Part shown: positions 24,808-37,476 of the stretch, in pieces | Layout: each line of letters opens with the position of its first letter | Position numbering within the stretch: the stretch's first letter is position 1 | From: Oenanthe sinensis | Taxonomy: Eukaryota; Streptophyta; Magnoliopsida; Apiales; Apiaceae | DNA length: 64,000 nt | Assembly: GCA_028671895.1 (NCBI GenBank) | Contig: CM053800.1 | Span: forward strand, 24,387,886-24,451,885 | Direction of reading: 5' to 3' | Notes under the pieces: generated by a model | The model's input: the letters and a program-made list of their open reading frames with translations, nothing else | Databases searched by the model: none | Told to the model about the DNA's origin: nothing | Translations under genes and position numbers: made by a program

Positions 24808-27108
24808 ATGTCTGGAAACAAAGATGGCAATTCTAAGATTCCTATGCTTAAGAGAAACGAGTTCACCCACTGGAAGGTTAAGATGCTGCACCATCTGGAA
24901 GCAACAGACCCTGACTATCTTGACAGGATTAATGAAGGACCCTTTGTGCCCTTAAAAATTGTGCCTCAAATCAATGAGGAAGGCAAAATAACTGAAGAAC
25001 ACCTCGTTGAGAAACCAAAGGCTGAATGGACAAAAGAGGACAAAGAAAATGTCCTTAAGGAGGCAAAAGTAAAGAACATTCTCTTTAATAGTTTAGATTC
25101 TGTTCTAACTAACTGTGTTATATCATGCAAGACTGCTAAGGAGATGTGGACAAAACTTGAGGTGCACTGTCAAGGGACTAACGATGTCAAGAAAAATGCT
25201 AGGTCTTTGCTTATTCAAGAGTATGAGTACTTTGAAGCAAAATCTGGAGAATCTATCACTAAGATGTATGATAGGTTTACAAAACTCTTGAATGAGATGG
25301 CTATGCTTGGTAAGGTTTATGATTATGAAGATATGAACACCAAGTTTCTGAGAGCACTTCTTGAAGAGTGGGACAATAAGACTACAGCCATAAGGGAAGC
25401 TAGAGATTTGGATGAACTAACTCTAGAAGAATTGTATGGCAGACTCAAGACATATGATTTGGAGATGCAACAGAGAAAGAATAAGAAGTCTGTAAAGACA
25501 AAATCTGTGGCACTCTTGATGGAGTCTGAGAAAGAACAACAGGAACCATCCGTAGAAGCAAGAATCAAGGATTCAAGAAAGAAGGGTAAAGCTGCAGTGG
25601 AGTCAGAGTCTACTGACACAGACTCTGATTCTGATGAAGAGTTTGATCTAAGTCAAATGATGGCTATGTTTGCTAAAAATTTCAAAAGAATGAAATTCAA
25701 CAAAAGAACTGGCAAATTTAGCAAAAGGCCATCATTCAAGAAGGAAGATGAAAAGGTTGAGAAGAGCAAGAGTACAATTATCAAACTTGACAAAGCAAAG
25801 GTCAAATGTTTCAACTGTGGAATATTGGGGCACTTTGCCAGTCAATGCAGAAAGTCAAAAAGTCAAGGAAAAGGAAAAACACTTCTATCAACAGGAAAGG
25901 ACTGGGCAGACTCAAGCTCAGAGGATGAAATTGATTATGAAAATCTAGCACTGATGGCATCCTCCTCAAGAAAATCACAGTCTCCCAAAGAACCCTCATC
26001 TCCTAAAACTCAGGTATCAATCTTTACTCCTGAATCCTTAATTAATTTAAACTCTGATGGCATAGAGATTGTGAAAAGTGAGGTTAATAAAATAATGACA
26101 ACATGTAGGTCTCTCACTAGTGAAAGTGAAAGGTTGAGAGAAGAAAATTTAACCTTAACTAAAAGGAATTGTCATGTAGAATCTGAGTTATTATTAATGA
26201 AACAATACAAAAAGGATTCTGAGAAATATAGTCATAACTACACTGAAATTTTGAAAGCCTATGACTATGTTAGGAAAGATCTAGAAGAAGAAAGGCTTAA
26301 GTTTAAAGTTTGGACAGACTCTGGAAGAAAAGTTCAAGAAATTCTCAATAATCAAAACGTGTGTCAAACTGCTAGTCTAGGCTATGACAAGAGTCAAGAC
26401 AAAAGACCTATTGTTGAGAATGATAACAATGAAGAAGCTAGCAAAATTAATAAGACTAAAGACAAAAGTACATTTGTTCCTGTTAAGTTTGTGATCCCTA
26501 AAGAAAAAACTGAAGCCACAAACTCATCTGTCAATAGTCCCCCTGTTGTTGACAAAAAGACAGATGAAACAGGGGCAAATAACTCCAAGAAAATTATAAA
26601 CATAGGGTACTTGTCTAAGTCTAAGTTGAAAGAAAGGATAGAGAACTTATCAGAGTCTACCAAAACTAGGAGAAATAGGAATGGTAAGGAAGGCATCAAT
26701 AAGGCTAATAATTATCAAAAAGATCTTAATGCTCCTAGAAAGAAGTGTTATAGATGTGGCAACCAAAACCATTTAGCTATAGATTGTAAAATAAAAATTG
26801 AGATGAAATCAGAGTCTAGTCCTTCCCAGACTCTGAAAAGTCACTACATACCACAGAAACCTTGTTATCACTGTGGTAACATATTTCATTCTATATATAT
26901 GTGTAGGGACTATCATGATTTGTATTACAATTTTTATGAGCTAAAATCTTCTATTGATAAGAGTTGGTATGACACTGTTAAGACTCCACCACAGTCTAGA
27001 GCAACAAAAGAGACAGGTAAGCCAAATGTGAAAATTATTAAGCCTGTTTCTCCTAAAATTAGTAGAAAAGGATCCAAAACTATTTGGGTCCTCAAAACAT
27101 CTAACTAG
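24808..27108 (+). CDS. gag: copia gag polyprotein, open (element B)
   Basis: I take the ATG at 24808 (MSGNKDGNSKIPMLKR), just after the primer site; the in-frame ATG at 24751 lies inside the LTR and would translate the primer site. The product is 766 residues. The N-terminal third is the UBN2/Retrotran_gag_2-type domain (THWKVKMLHHLEA, AKEMWTKLEVHCQG, LEELYGRLKTYDLEMQ). Then come an acidic Ser/Asp stretch and CCHC knuckle CFNCGILGHFASQC, a coiled-coil region, and two more knuckle-like boxes (CYRCGNQNHLAIDC and CYHCGNIFHSIYMC). The length with coiled coil suits SIRE elements. Pol follows in another frame. The protein would form the particle and bind genomic RNA. Confidence 0.88.
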   Translation: MSGNKDGNSKIPMLKRNEFTHWKVKMLHHLEATDPDYLDRINEGPFVPLKIVPQINEEGKITEEHLVEKPKAEWTKEDKENVLKEAKVKNILFNSLDSVLTNCVISCKTAKEMWTKLEVHCQGTNDVKKNARSLLIQEYEYFEAKSGESITKMYDRFTKLLNEMAMLGKVYDYEDMNTKFLRALLEEWDNKTTAIREARDLDELTLEELYGRLKTYDLEMQQRKNKKSVKTKSVALLMESEKEQQEPSVEARIKDSRKKGKAAVESESTDTDSDSDEEFDLSQMMAMFAKNFKRMKFNKRTGKFSKRPSFKKEDEKVEKSKSTIIKLDKAKVKCFNCGILGHFASQCRKSKSQGKGKTLLSTGKDWADSSSEDEIDYENLALMASSSRKSQSPKEPSSPKTQVSIFTPESLINLNSDGIEIVKSEVNKIMTTCRSLTSESERLREENLTLTKRNCHVESELLLMKQYKKDSEKYSHNYTEILKAYDYVRKDLEEERLKFKVWTDSGRKVQEILNNQNVCQTASLGYDKSQDKRPIVENDNNEEASKINKTKDKSTFVPVKFVIPKEKTEATNSSVNSPPVVDKKTDETGANNSKKIINIGYLSKSKLKERIENLSESTKTRRNRNGKEGINKANNYQKDLNAPRKKCYRCGNQNHLAIDCKIKIEMKSESSPSQTLKSHYIPQKPCYHCGNIFHSIYMCRDYHDLYYNFYELKSSIDKSWYDTVKTPPQSRATKETGKPNVKIIKPVSPKISRKGSKTIWVLKTSN

Positions 27109-27119
27109 TTGCTTTATGT

Positions 27120-30100
27120 ATGCAGGGAACTAGGGTAAAGAAAGTAACCCTAATCCTGGACAGTGGATACTCAGGACATATGACTGGAAAGAAATCCCTG
27201 CTTACAGACTTTGAGGAAATGGCTGGCCCAGAAGTATCCTTTGGAGATGGCAACAAAGGACAAACACTGGGATATGGCAAGATTGTACTTGGGAATGTCA
27301 TCATTGAACAAGTAACTCTAGTTGATGGCTTAAGGCACAATTTAATAAGCATAAGTCAACTTGGAGACAAAGGTTACCATACTGGCTTTGACAACAAAGA
27401 GTGTCTTGTGACTCACAAAGAAACAGGCATTGTGGTTTTCAAAGGACACAGACATGGTAACATTTATGAAGCCAGCTTGGAGGATTGCATAAACAGTGAA
27501 GTCACATGTCTATACAGCAAAGCCTAACTGAAGAAAGCTGGAAATGGCACAAGAAACTGTCACACATTAACTTCCAAACACTCAACAAGTTGGTTAAACA
27601 GAATCTTGTAAGAGGATTACCACAGGTTGATTTTGTACAAGATGGACTTTGTGAAGCATGTCAACTTAGAAAACAAAGGAAATCATCATTCAAGAGCAAG
27701 ACAATAAATACCATTTCTGAACCCTTTTATTTACTGCATCTTGATTTATTTGGCCCAGTAAATGTTATGTCAATTAACAAAAATAAATATACTCTTGTTA
27801 TTGTAGATGATTTTACAACATTCACATGGGTTTTCTTTCTACATTCAAAGGATGAAGCTTCACAACACATAATAGATCATATCACTTTTCTGGAAAGAAA
27901 ATCAAAGAAAACAGTAAGAATTCTGAGGAGTGACAATGGTACTGAATTCGAGAATTCAATCATGGAGAACCACTGTGCATCAAAGGGAATTACTCAACAA
28001 TTTTCTGCGCCAGGAACTCCTCAACAAAATGGAGTTGTGGAAAGAAAGAATAGGACACTCATAGAAGCTGCCAGAACAATGTTGGCAGAGTCTAAGCTGC
28101 CAGTATATTTTTGGGCTGAGGCAGTCAATACAGCATGTTTCACTCAAAACTGCACTCTAATAAACATGCATGGAAAGACTCCCTATGAAATGATAAAGGA
28201 CAAGAAGCCAAGTGTGAAACACTTTCACATATTTGGATGCAAGTGTTATGTACTGAAAGTACATCCTAAAAATCTAAGCAAATTCGAAGCCAAGGCAGAT
28301 GAATCAATCTTTCTTGGATATGCATCGAACACAAAAGCATTCAGAGTGTTTAATCTCAGAACCAAAATTGTTATGGAATCTATTCATGTTGCATTTGATG
28401 ATAAAAAGTTTACAGAATTGCAGGATGAGTCAGAGTCTACAACACTGGAATTTGAAAATCTAAAAAGTTCTGAGATAAATGAAGAAGAAGAGGATGAAGA
28501 CCCTAGAATAAATCCTGAACTAACACAGGAACCTGCACATTCTGAGGGGGAGCCAGAAAATTCAACTCCAAATAATTCAGAGTCAAACAGGTCTGGGTCT
28601 ACCCAGACAGAGTCTACCCAGACAGAGTCTAGACAGACAGAGTCTAGACAGACAGGGTCTGGATCAAGCAACTCTAAACTCTTGTCAGAGTCAAGCAATT
28701 TAGGGGGAGCCTCTTCATTTGAATTTCACTCAAATACAGAAGATGCAAATTGTTGGGTTCCGAGGCATAAAACGCAGCGGATAAACGTAAATATAACGAA
28801 AATTTTCGGAACCCAAACGCAGGATCATGTATAAGAATTGACGGATTATGGTGATAATCGAATCATACCTATTAAGATTTTGAATGCCACGAACTCAACG
28901 GAGATCCTTGCTATCACGATTTGTGTCTTCCTCTCGAAAGCACCTCTATGGTATCCACACGAGCACCTTCAAGAACGTCTCACGATCTTGAACACGGAAC
29001 GGAAGTACTAGCCTCCTTTGATAGGTTTCGAATTCTCTCTGCCTCTTCCTATGCTGCCTCTTCTGCTAGGGTTTTTACAAAAACGTGCAAGCCATTTAAC
29101 CTATCATTATCTATTTATAATGATTGGTTAATGGGCCTTTTTTAGCAAAAACCTAACCCATGTAGGCATAGGATTAAATAATAAAACATGCTTCTATTAT
29201 TTAATTAATAATTAAGTCACACTTAATTATTATTGGCAGAAATATAATTCTTCAAATTCGAATTTATTTCAATTAATTAAGTCTCACTTAATTAATATAA
29301 TAAATTCGAATTAATCATCAATTAATTTAAATTTATAATTTAAATTAACTATTCCTCTAGGTGCTCTATGTGTGTGACCCTATAGGCTATTATTTAATTA
29401 GCAATAATTTTATTCTCCAATAAAATTATAAATAATGAGCGGTATCTAGTAATACATCATTGCTACCTAATTAAACAATAATTAAATCGTGATTCGATAA
29501 AACCTTTCGTGATTAATGTTTCCGTGTAATATAATCCCTTTAACCATATATATTATAGATTAAACTCGAGGCATGTATTTAGTCATCCTCTTCAACATTT
29601 AATCCGGGTTTACTTGATCCATGAGTAGACTATGAAAAACAAATCATTATTTGAGCACGGCCATGCATTTTATAGTCTCACTCAATCAAGAGGCCAATAA
29701 TATCTCTCCTAATTATAGGAGGGTTAAATCCTTTATCTATCATTCATATTTCTCATACGACTCATGATATACCCGATGTCCACTTTTATCATCACCCGGT
29801 CAAAGGTAACTTTTAATGTAGTCAAAGTATATCAATCCTCGTATAGAAATATAATGATCTCAAGTCAGAGGATCATTACACCATTATCACTATGAGTCTT
29901 TCTTATGACTTAATTAAACATGAAGAATCTCACTGTGGGTCTGTCCAGTACCATGTACCCCTACATGTACCTATGTATTGACTTTAGTATCCCCATACTT
30001 ATAACCAATGAGATGTGGTTATCTGTCAAACAACATACTAGTCTATTTATGTATTATTATTGTCCTATCATAATAATACTCGACTAGGGAACCTTTAAGA

Positions 30101-31992
30101 ATATGATATATTATATAATCTCAAGTTCAAGTCATGTACTTAAACTATATAACGAGTATCATGATTCTAAGGACATTTATTATGCTAACAAATATATCGC
30201 AGTAATTAAAGTCATAATAAATACGTTTATTGAATAATCAAATGACATAAATGTTTATTAAAAGGAAAAATTGTATTGCCTCTAGGGCACCTACACTAAC
30301 ACAAATGACTTAGGGGGAGTTTCAAGTTCAAGAACCAATCTTCCACCTGCTAGAAAATGGATAAGGAATCACACTCCTGACTTGATAATTGGTGATCCTG
30401 AGAGTGGTGTACAAACAAGAACAACCACTCAAAATGAATGTCTTTATAGCTGTTTTCTCTCAAAGAATGAACCCAAGAAAATTGAGGAAGCCTTGCAAGA
30501 CCCTGATTGGATTATTGCAATGCAAGAAGAATTGAATGAATTTGAGAGAAATAAAGTGTGGAAACTTGTACCAAGACCTAGAGATAGATCAGTGGTTGGT
30601 GCAAAATGGGTGTATAGAAATAAACTTGATGAGAATGGAACTGTAGTAATAAATAAAGCAAGGCTAGTTGCAAAAGGATACTCATAGGAGGAAGGAATTG
30701 ACTATGATGAAACTTTTGCACCAGTAGCAAGATTGGAAGCTATTAGAATGTTTCTAGCCTTTGCAGCTCATTCAAAATTCAAGGTGTATCAGATGGATGT
30801 GAAAAGTGCTTTCTTAAATGGAGAATTGGAAGAAGAAGTCTATGTGGAGCAACCACCAGGATTTGTTGATCCAAAGTTTCCTGATCATGTTTACAGGTTA
30901 GACAAGGCACTATATGGATTGAAGCAAGCACCTAGAGCATGGTATGAAACTCTTTTAAAATTCCTTCTTGAAAATGGATTCACAAGAGGTACCATTGACA
31001 AAACTCTCTTTATTAGAAAATATAAAGGTGATATTTTGCTTGTCCAAATTTATGTTGATGATATTATATTTGGATCTACTAATGATAATCTCTGTGAAAA
31101 GTTTAGTCAACTAATGCAGTCAAATTATGAAATGAGCATGATGGGAGAATTAAACTTCTTTTTGGGGCTTCAAGTCAAACAGAATGATGATGGAATTTTC
31201 ATCAATCAAACAAAGTATGTAAAAGAACTGTTGAAGAAGTTTGATATGCAAGATTCTACAATTGCTAAAACTCCCATGTCAACAGCTACTAAGCTAGACT
31301 CTGACACAAAGGGTAAGAAAGTTGACAACACTAGTTACAGAGGTATGATTGGCTCATTGTTATATTTAACTGCTAGTAGACCAGATATAATGTTTGCAAC
31401 TTGTCTGTGTGCCAGATTTCAAGCTGACCCTAGAGAATCACACTTAATAGCTGTGAAAAGAATTTTTAGATATCTCAAAGGGGCACAAACTCTTGGACTT
31501 TGGTATCCTAGAGAGTCAGATTTTTTACTAATTGGCTATTCAGATTCTGACTATGCAGGATGCAAAGTAGATAGGAAAAGCACAACAGGACAATGCCAGT
31601 TTCTTGGCAACAGATTAATTTCTTGGTTTAGCAAGAAACAACAGACTGTATCAACCTCAACAGCTGAGGCTGAATACATTGCAGCTGGAAGTTGCTGTGC
31701 TCAAATCCTGTGGATGAGAAATCAATTACTTGATTATGGACTAACATTCTCAAATATTCCTATGTATTGTGATAATACTAGTGCTATTAAAATTGCAGAG
31801 AATCCAGTTCAACACTCCAGAACAAAGCACACTGATGTCAGGTATCACTTTATTAGAGAACATGTTGAAAATGGTACTGTGACACTTCACTATATTCCAA
31901 CTGACAGACAGATTGCAGACATTTTAACAAAACCACTTGATGAGTCTACCTTTCTCAGACTGGTAGGTGAATTAGGTATGTTAAATATGTAA
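27120..31992 (+). pseudogene. copia pol, broken by frameshift, stop and solo LTR (element B)
   Basis: The protease motif is LILDSGYSGHMTGK (the family usually has SRHMTG). A 1-base shift near 27525 separates protease from integrase (WKWHKKLSHINFQTLNKLV, HLDLFGP, RSDNGTEF, NGVVERKNRTL: catalytic D, D, E all present). The integrase-RT linker holds solo LTR D (28751-30301). RT resumes at about 30307, with an amber stop at 30685-30687 where elements A and C have Gln in GYSQ. RT carries YQMDVKSAFLNGELEEEVYVEQPPG and IYVDDIIFGS, and RNase H FSKKQQTVSTSTAEAEYIAAGS; the end is LGMLNM. Most of the open part, 30733-31992, is continuous. Not functional as it stands. Confidence 0.9.
28751..30301 (-). mobile_element. 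Element D: solo copia LTR in integrase-RT linker of B
   Basis: It has TGTTGGGTTCCG at the left and CACTAACA at the right, with a perfect CAAAT duplication (28746-28750, 30302-30306). Removing it makes the pol linker contiguous. On the minus strand it starts TGTTAGTGTAGGTGCCC, which I recall as the start of a common plant copia LTR, and a TATA box TTATAAATAG lies at 29111-29120. No internal coding region is present, so this is a solo LTR of 1551 bp. Short open frames inside are chance. Confidence 0.85.
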
Positions 31993-32446
31993 GTGATCAA
32001 AAATTGCAAGAAGCAAGGTATGTACTTTAATTATAGTCCTTGTCTTAACACACTGTGATTAATTGTTAGTGCAACATTTTGTTTGGTATTTTACCTTGAC
32101 AGAGTCTAGTTTTTAGACTCTGACGAGTCTGTAGACTCTGAAAGTCAGTAGACTCTGAAAAAATTATCGCCTAGACTCTGAAACGGTTAAAATTCGCGCC
32201 TGCAGACTCTGATTGCATTTAAAATGTTCAAATGACTTGAAATAGGCGGTAACAGTTATTTTTTGACCGGAGACAGGCTGTAGACTCGTGTGTATTGTAT
32301 GCAACTTGAACAAAATAGAATTTTTCATACAATTTACTCACTTGTTTATTGCAATTGATTTCTAAGGCAAAAATATTCACAGAGCTTTTTACGAACCCTA
32401 GCTAAATTCTTCAAGCTTCTCCATCACTTTCAACTCAACAACTTTA
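31993..32446 (+). promoter_or_regulatory. Spacer before accessory ORF of B, with CAGAGTCTA-type array
   Basis: After pol the non-coding spacer carries CAGAGTCTA once (32099) and AGACTCTGA five times between 32114 and 32221: the LTR motif of the same element, now mostly in the opposite orientation. The last 110 bases are leader-like (AACCCTAGCTAAATTCTTC, CT-rich) and lead straight into the ATG at 32447. I see no clear TATA box. Confidence 0.6.
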
Positions 32447-35400
32447 ATGGCTGCCGTTTCTACTATCATGAGAGGACCCAAGGCGATTGCGTTCACATTT
32501 GGGGATTTCGAGTTCATGACCACAAATCATGTTGCTGCTCTTGGAGATAAGAAAGGGGTAGACGCTGACTACTACCCTGTGATGGATTTCTTAGAGCAAT
32601 CCGAGCTACAGTACATTCTCAAGGCATCACCAGTCATTCACATGGATGCTGTATCACAAGCATGGAGCACTGCAAAGGTAGTTGATCCTTCTCAGGATCA
32701 ACCAGGTAAAATAATGTTTACCTTTGGTTCGACTACATTTGATGTCACTGCAGATGTGCTTAATTCTGTGTTTAAACTGCCTGTTAAGTCTTCTTTTGAT
32801 GAAATTGTATCTGATGATGACATTAAAAGCATGTTTAAGGCAATAGGTTATTCTGCTAGCTTAGATAACATGAGCAAGATAACTAGGCCTTACTTAAGGA
32901 AAGAATGGTCATTTTTCTTCGATCAAATTGCTAAGTGTTTTACTGGTAAGTGTAGTGGATTTGATGCTATTACTGCTATTACTTATCAAATTGGTCATAG
33001 TCTCCTATTTGATAGAATAATCAACATTGGTGATATGTTGCTCACTCAAATGGGAGCAAAATTAAATAATGTGCATGAGGGGGGAAAGAAAGTCTACTAT
33101 AATAGATTTCTTATGATTCTCCTCAATCACTTCATTCCTGACATGTCAACCAAGTTGGCAGATGATTGCTGTGTGTAGGCATACAAACAGCAAATGAGGA
33201 TATTCTCTGACATTAAGAGAATTGATGACAAGAAGAAGAGTCTACCTGCAATGACATATCCACCGGTAATGCAGGTAAAACTCTCATCCTACAAACCTTC
33301 TATCTACAATGCTTCATTTTTTGGTGGTGAAATGGTGCAGGAACAAGTAATGGAGAGTCCCCCTGCACCTACCCAAGTCACCCAATCCCCTTCAATTATA
33401 CAATCTTCCAAACCAAAATCCAAAAAGAAACCAACCTCTGGTGTCTCTCAACAGGCACCAGTTGTAAAGAGGAGAAAATTGATTCAATCTAGGCTTATAG
33501 ATGAGCACAGTGATGAGGAGCTCAATCCACTAGAGAAGCAAGTTGTTGAAGGACTTTCTTTGCTAAAGGAAGGTCATGATACACTTGATTCTAACCTTCA
33601 AGCCAAGTCTGTAGACTCTCAAAAGGCTACAGACTCTGAAAAACCTAGGGAAGCACCTCAGGATTCTCACATTGAGTCTCCTGAGAAATCTTTTGCTAAG
33701 AAGTACAGAAGGTTAAGGAAGGCTTATTCTGCACACACACACAAGCCTGTTATTATTACTAACCCTGTTTTGCAGGAAACAGATGCTCCCAAGGCTCCTG
33801 CAGAGCCAGACTTTGAAATCAAGAAAACACCTGAACCAGAGTCTAATGTTGAGTCAGAGTCTAGACTGCCTTTAGACTCTGATCATGACACATTTTGGGA
33901 AGGAATGCCATTGGATGCAGCCTCATGCCTAATTGATGAGATCATTACTCCAAGTGATGAGGCACTACTATTCTTATATCCTTTGGTGGAATCAGTTGAA
34001 GATCCAGAGCAATATCAGACTAAATCTCAAGTCTTGGATTTTCTTTCAACCTATGAAGCCCTATGGAAGAGAATGGAACAGGAGCTACAAATGTCGGCAC
34101 AGGATGTGGTCAAAAATCTCAACAGCTACCTATTCAACTCTTCATTCCAAGTACAAGCAGCTGGGCTCATAGAAGGCAGAACTAATGAAGTTCTCAAAGC
34201 ACTAGGTGTGCCAGACTCTGAACAAAAAATTACAAAGAAGCCTAAAAAGCTTAAGGTCCACAAAAGGAGAGCATCAGAGTCTGTTGCTGAGTTGGAAACT
34301 GAGATTGAGCAACCAGTTTTTAACTATGAAGCAATTTGGGATAATGGAGTTACCTACAGGACAACCATTCAATGGATCTCTCAAATTCAACCTCTGTCAA
34401 GACAGGTGGCTGACTATCTTGTCCATAATATAGGTACAATTGCCAACAAATACATCTATCCAACCTACCAAAGTAGATTGGATCAATTCAAGGGCACATA
34501 TTTTCAAAGAGTAAGAAGGGAACTGCAGGACCTCTTCAATCTCACAGATGCCCAGGCAATCAATGCAATCCATCTCAGGGCCTTTCATCACAAGTTGGAT
34601 GCATTTATTCTTGAAGAACAATAGGAGGTAGCAGGTGGTGCAAGGCAGTTGGAGGTTGGGACTACTGCACCAGTGGTGACTAGTGATAAAGATGCTCAGT
34701 CTGCCTCACCCACACAAGAACCACCTAGTCAGAGGTTGGGTAATAGTGGGGCAGGGGAGTATGCTGTTGGGCCCTCCTTGACAACTCATCAACGAGCTAA
34801 TGAGAACCCTAGTGATATGGGAGGACAGACTCTGATGGATGCTCATGAAGTGATTTCCCAATCTATTCTATCAGAGTCTATCCACCTTGAGGGGGAGTCT
34901 CATGCACCAACAGTCAAAGATGGTAATACTCAGACTCTGGCTTCTAATGAAGTCATACTGAAGCAGTCCGAGTCTAGAGTAGACCCTGAGACTGGAATAC
35001 TGGAGCCAACAGACTCTGAAAAGAGAGAAGATGCTAGTAAGGGTTCAGAATATGTTGATGCTCACCCCTTGGTGGAACCCCCTAGCCTTCAGACATTTGA
35101 AGGGGTTCCCCTCCATCAAGGTGGTTCAGGTATTGAAGCACCATTTTTATCTCTCAACCCCTCTTCTGTAGGTTTATTGAGTGCACTCTCCACATTGAGT
35201 GACAAAATATATGAGAGGCTGGCACTGGACCAGGCAAAAGGAGAGGTAGATACGACTGTAGAGAGCCTGAGTGAGATTGAGAAAGTGGGTCCCCAACCCC
35301 ACTGTGAGCATGAGAAATTAGGGTATCCTGAACCTAGCTTTACTTATTGGGATCAAGATTTTCCAACGAGTTGGTCCAATGAGTTGGAGCAGGGGATGGA

Positions 35401-37351
35401 TGACAATTCACTATGTCTGATTGTGCAGATTGGCAAATAGGAGGAGGCTCTTGCTGCTCAGAATTCATTTACACAGAGACCACATCTTCATCTGGTGGAT
35501 TCTCTAGCAAGGAGAGCAGATAGGGTCATGGAGACCTTGGTGGATAATCTTGTAATTACAACTGAGGCTTCATATTCGAAGTCAAAAGAACCACTCTTCA
35601 TCATGCCTATAAGGGCTAGACTTCCAAAGTCTACAGTCTCTGATCACTCTCAGGAGGAGTCAGGGTCTATAGTCCCGTTTGCGGTTTCGGAGTCTACACC
35701 ACCACCAGAGTCTACACCTCCATTCACAAAGCTTGAGCCTGTTGCTGAGGAGTGCACTTCTGCGGATGATGATCATGTTACTCCTTCTTTTCTCTATTTT
35801 GATCAGGTGTTTCCTCAGTCTTGGGAGTCTGCACAGCAAAGAGGCATCAATAATAAAGATTTTTTTGAGTGTATTTTGGATATTCATCTTTCTGAGAGAC
35901 TTAAGGCTTTTCAGAAAAAATCTTTTCAACAGGAACATGGTTACTATCCTGGTGAAGTCTTACATGGAGCTGTTAAAGCTGAGCTACCTGATGTTGCTGC
36001 TCAATTATCCAGTGTGGTCCAGGACATTTCTCATATTAAAACAAAGCTCACTGGTGTTGATAATACAACTTTTCTGCTCAATACAAGATTTGACAGAATT
36101 CACTCCCTTCAATTATCCAAAGAGGTCGCTTTTAAAGATGCTCTAGCTGCTATCACTACCATTCAAGCCTCTCTTCAAACTACAGTTTCTGCTTTGACCA
36201 CTAAGGTTGATTCAGTTATTGCAGCCCAGGCAAATATCTCCACTATTCTTGAGCAGATTCTTTTGGCTGTCACCACTGATGATGATGTCAAAAAGGGGGA
36301 GAAGGTGAAGCAAGGTGAGTCCTCCAGGAGACATAAGGATGAGGGATGCAAGGATAAATCAAAGGGAGTTAAAAGGAGGAGAGATGGTGATGATGGTGAT
36401 AGTTCTCATGGTCCTAGGGGTCTTGATGATGTGCAACAAAAGCAATCAGGCGTATCAAGAACTCAAACACATCAGTCAGGGACTAGACATGTGAAATCAG
36501 AGTCTAAGTCAGACTCTGATAAGCAAAGAAAGAAGTCAGACTCTGATCAAACTCAAGAACCTTCATACTGGAAGTGCAGTCAATCAAATCTGCAACTTAG
36601 AGCTAAAAAGAAGATAGGTCTTGGAGGATTTGAAGAATCTGACATTGACAGAACATCTACTCTAACCAGGGATCCTCAATCCTTGACAGATAGGCAGTTT
36701 GAGAAGATCACTCAGAAGCACTTAAATAAAGTGGTGTCTGCTCAAATTGTTTATAATGTTTTTGAAACAAAGATACAAGGAGGTCAGGGAGGTACATAAA
36801 AGGTGAAAAATGAGATGCTGGTTTACTTCTTAGAAGGTGGAAGTGTAAAATGGATTAGTCAGTCAAATTTTATCTTTTTCAAACAAGCTGAGGAATTACA
36901 GTATATTAGATTCCTACTTCAAATTGCTTATGAAGTTAACAAGAGCAAAGAAGCTGTCACACACAAATGGTTCAAGGAGATTGATAGGAAGATGATTTTG
37001 CACAGACAGGCAAATCGACAAATGGGCAAATTTTCTTTAAAATATGTTGATACTGAGGGAAATGATCAAGTCATGCCATTGGAAGAAAAACATATTAAAT
37101 TTCAAGAAGGTGTGGGTCATTACTTTGGGTTTCAGCCTATGAGTGGGAAAGTTAATGTTCTGATGTTGAAGGACTTAAAAGATCAAGAAAGCAGTGCAAA
37201 TGATCTTAGAGCAGCTTATTGTCAAATCAAATGCTCAAGTGAAGAAATGAAGAAATTGAAGAAATTTATTGGTGAGGCTCTGGCAATTGTGGAGGAAAAT
37301 ATGCTGAATTCATTTTTGAAGAATAATCCAGCCTTTGAAAAGATTAAATAA
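32447..37351 (+). pseudogene. Accessory ORF of element B, one frame with four internal stops
   Basis: The five open pieces from 32447, 33194, 34649, 35495 and 36803 are all in the same frame, so this is one reading frame of 1635 codons cut by stops at 33176 (TAG), 34622 (TAG), 35438 (TAG) and 36797 (TAA). Residues 1-230 carry the shared domain: FTFGSTTFDV, KEWSFFFDQIAKCF (152-165) and YNRFLMILLNHFIP (218-231). The middle is Ser/Glu/Pro-rich with charged clusters (KSKKKPTSG, VKRRKL) and repeats of the CAGAGTCT-type motif. Two short EPSFTYWDQDFPTSW and PSFLYFDQVFPQSW stretches are internal duplicates. A helical region and a Lys-rich segment (KDKSKGVKRRRDG) follow, then a distinct C-terminal domain (36803-37351). 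No signal peptide or membrane helix; function unknown. Confidence 0.75.
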
Positions 37352-37462
37352 AAAGTAATTCTTTTTCCTTTATAATTCTTTTATACTGTTCTAGATTAAT
37401 AGTTTTATTCTTTAGTTTTGACATCATCAAACCTTGATTTATGCTTACATTTTATAAAGCAT

Positions 37463-37476
37463 AAATAGGGGGAGAT
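37463..37476 (+). other. Polypurine tract of element B
   Basis: AAATAGGGGGAGAT abuts the 3' LTR, the expected plus-strand primer site. Confidence 0.8.

Noticed and set aside
28921..29145. 74-codon ORF as a gene
   Set aside because: It lies wholly inside solo LTR D and has no recognisable motif.
32447..37351. Accessory ORFs as envelope proteins
   Set aside because: The position after RNase H fits, but I see no signal peptide, no membrane anchor and no cysteine pattern; the products are charged and coiled-coil rich.
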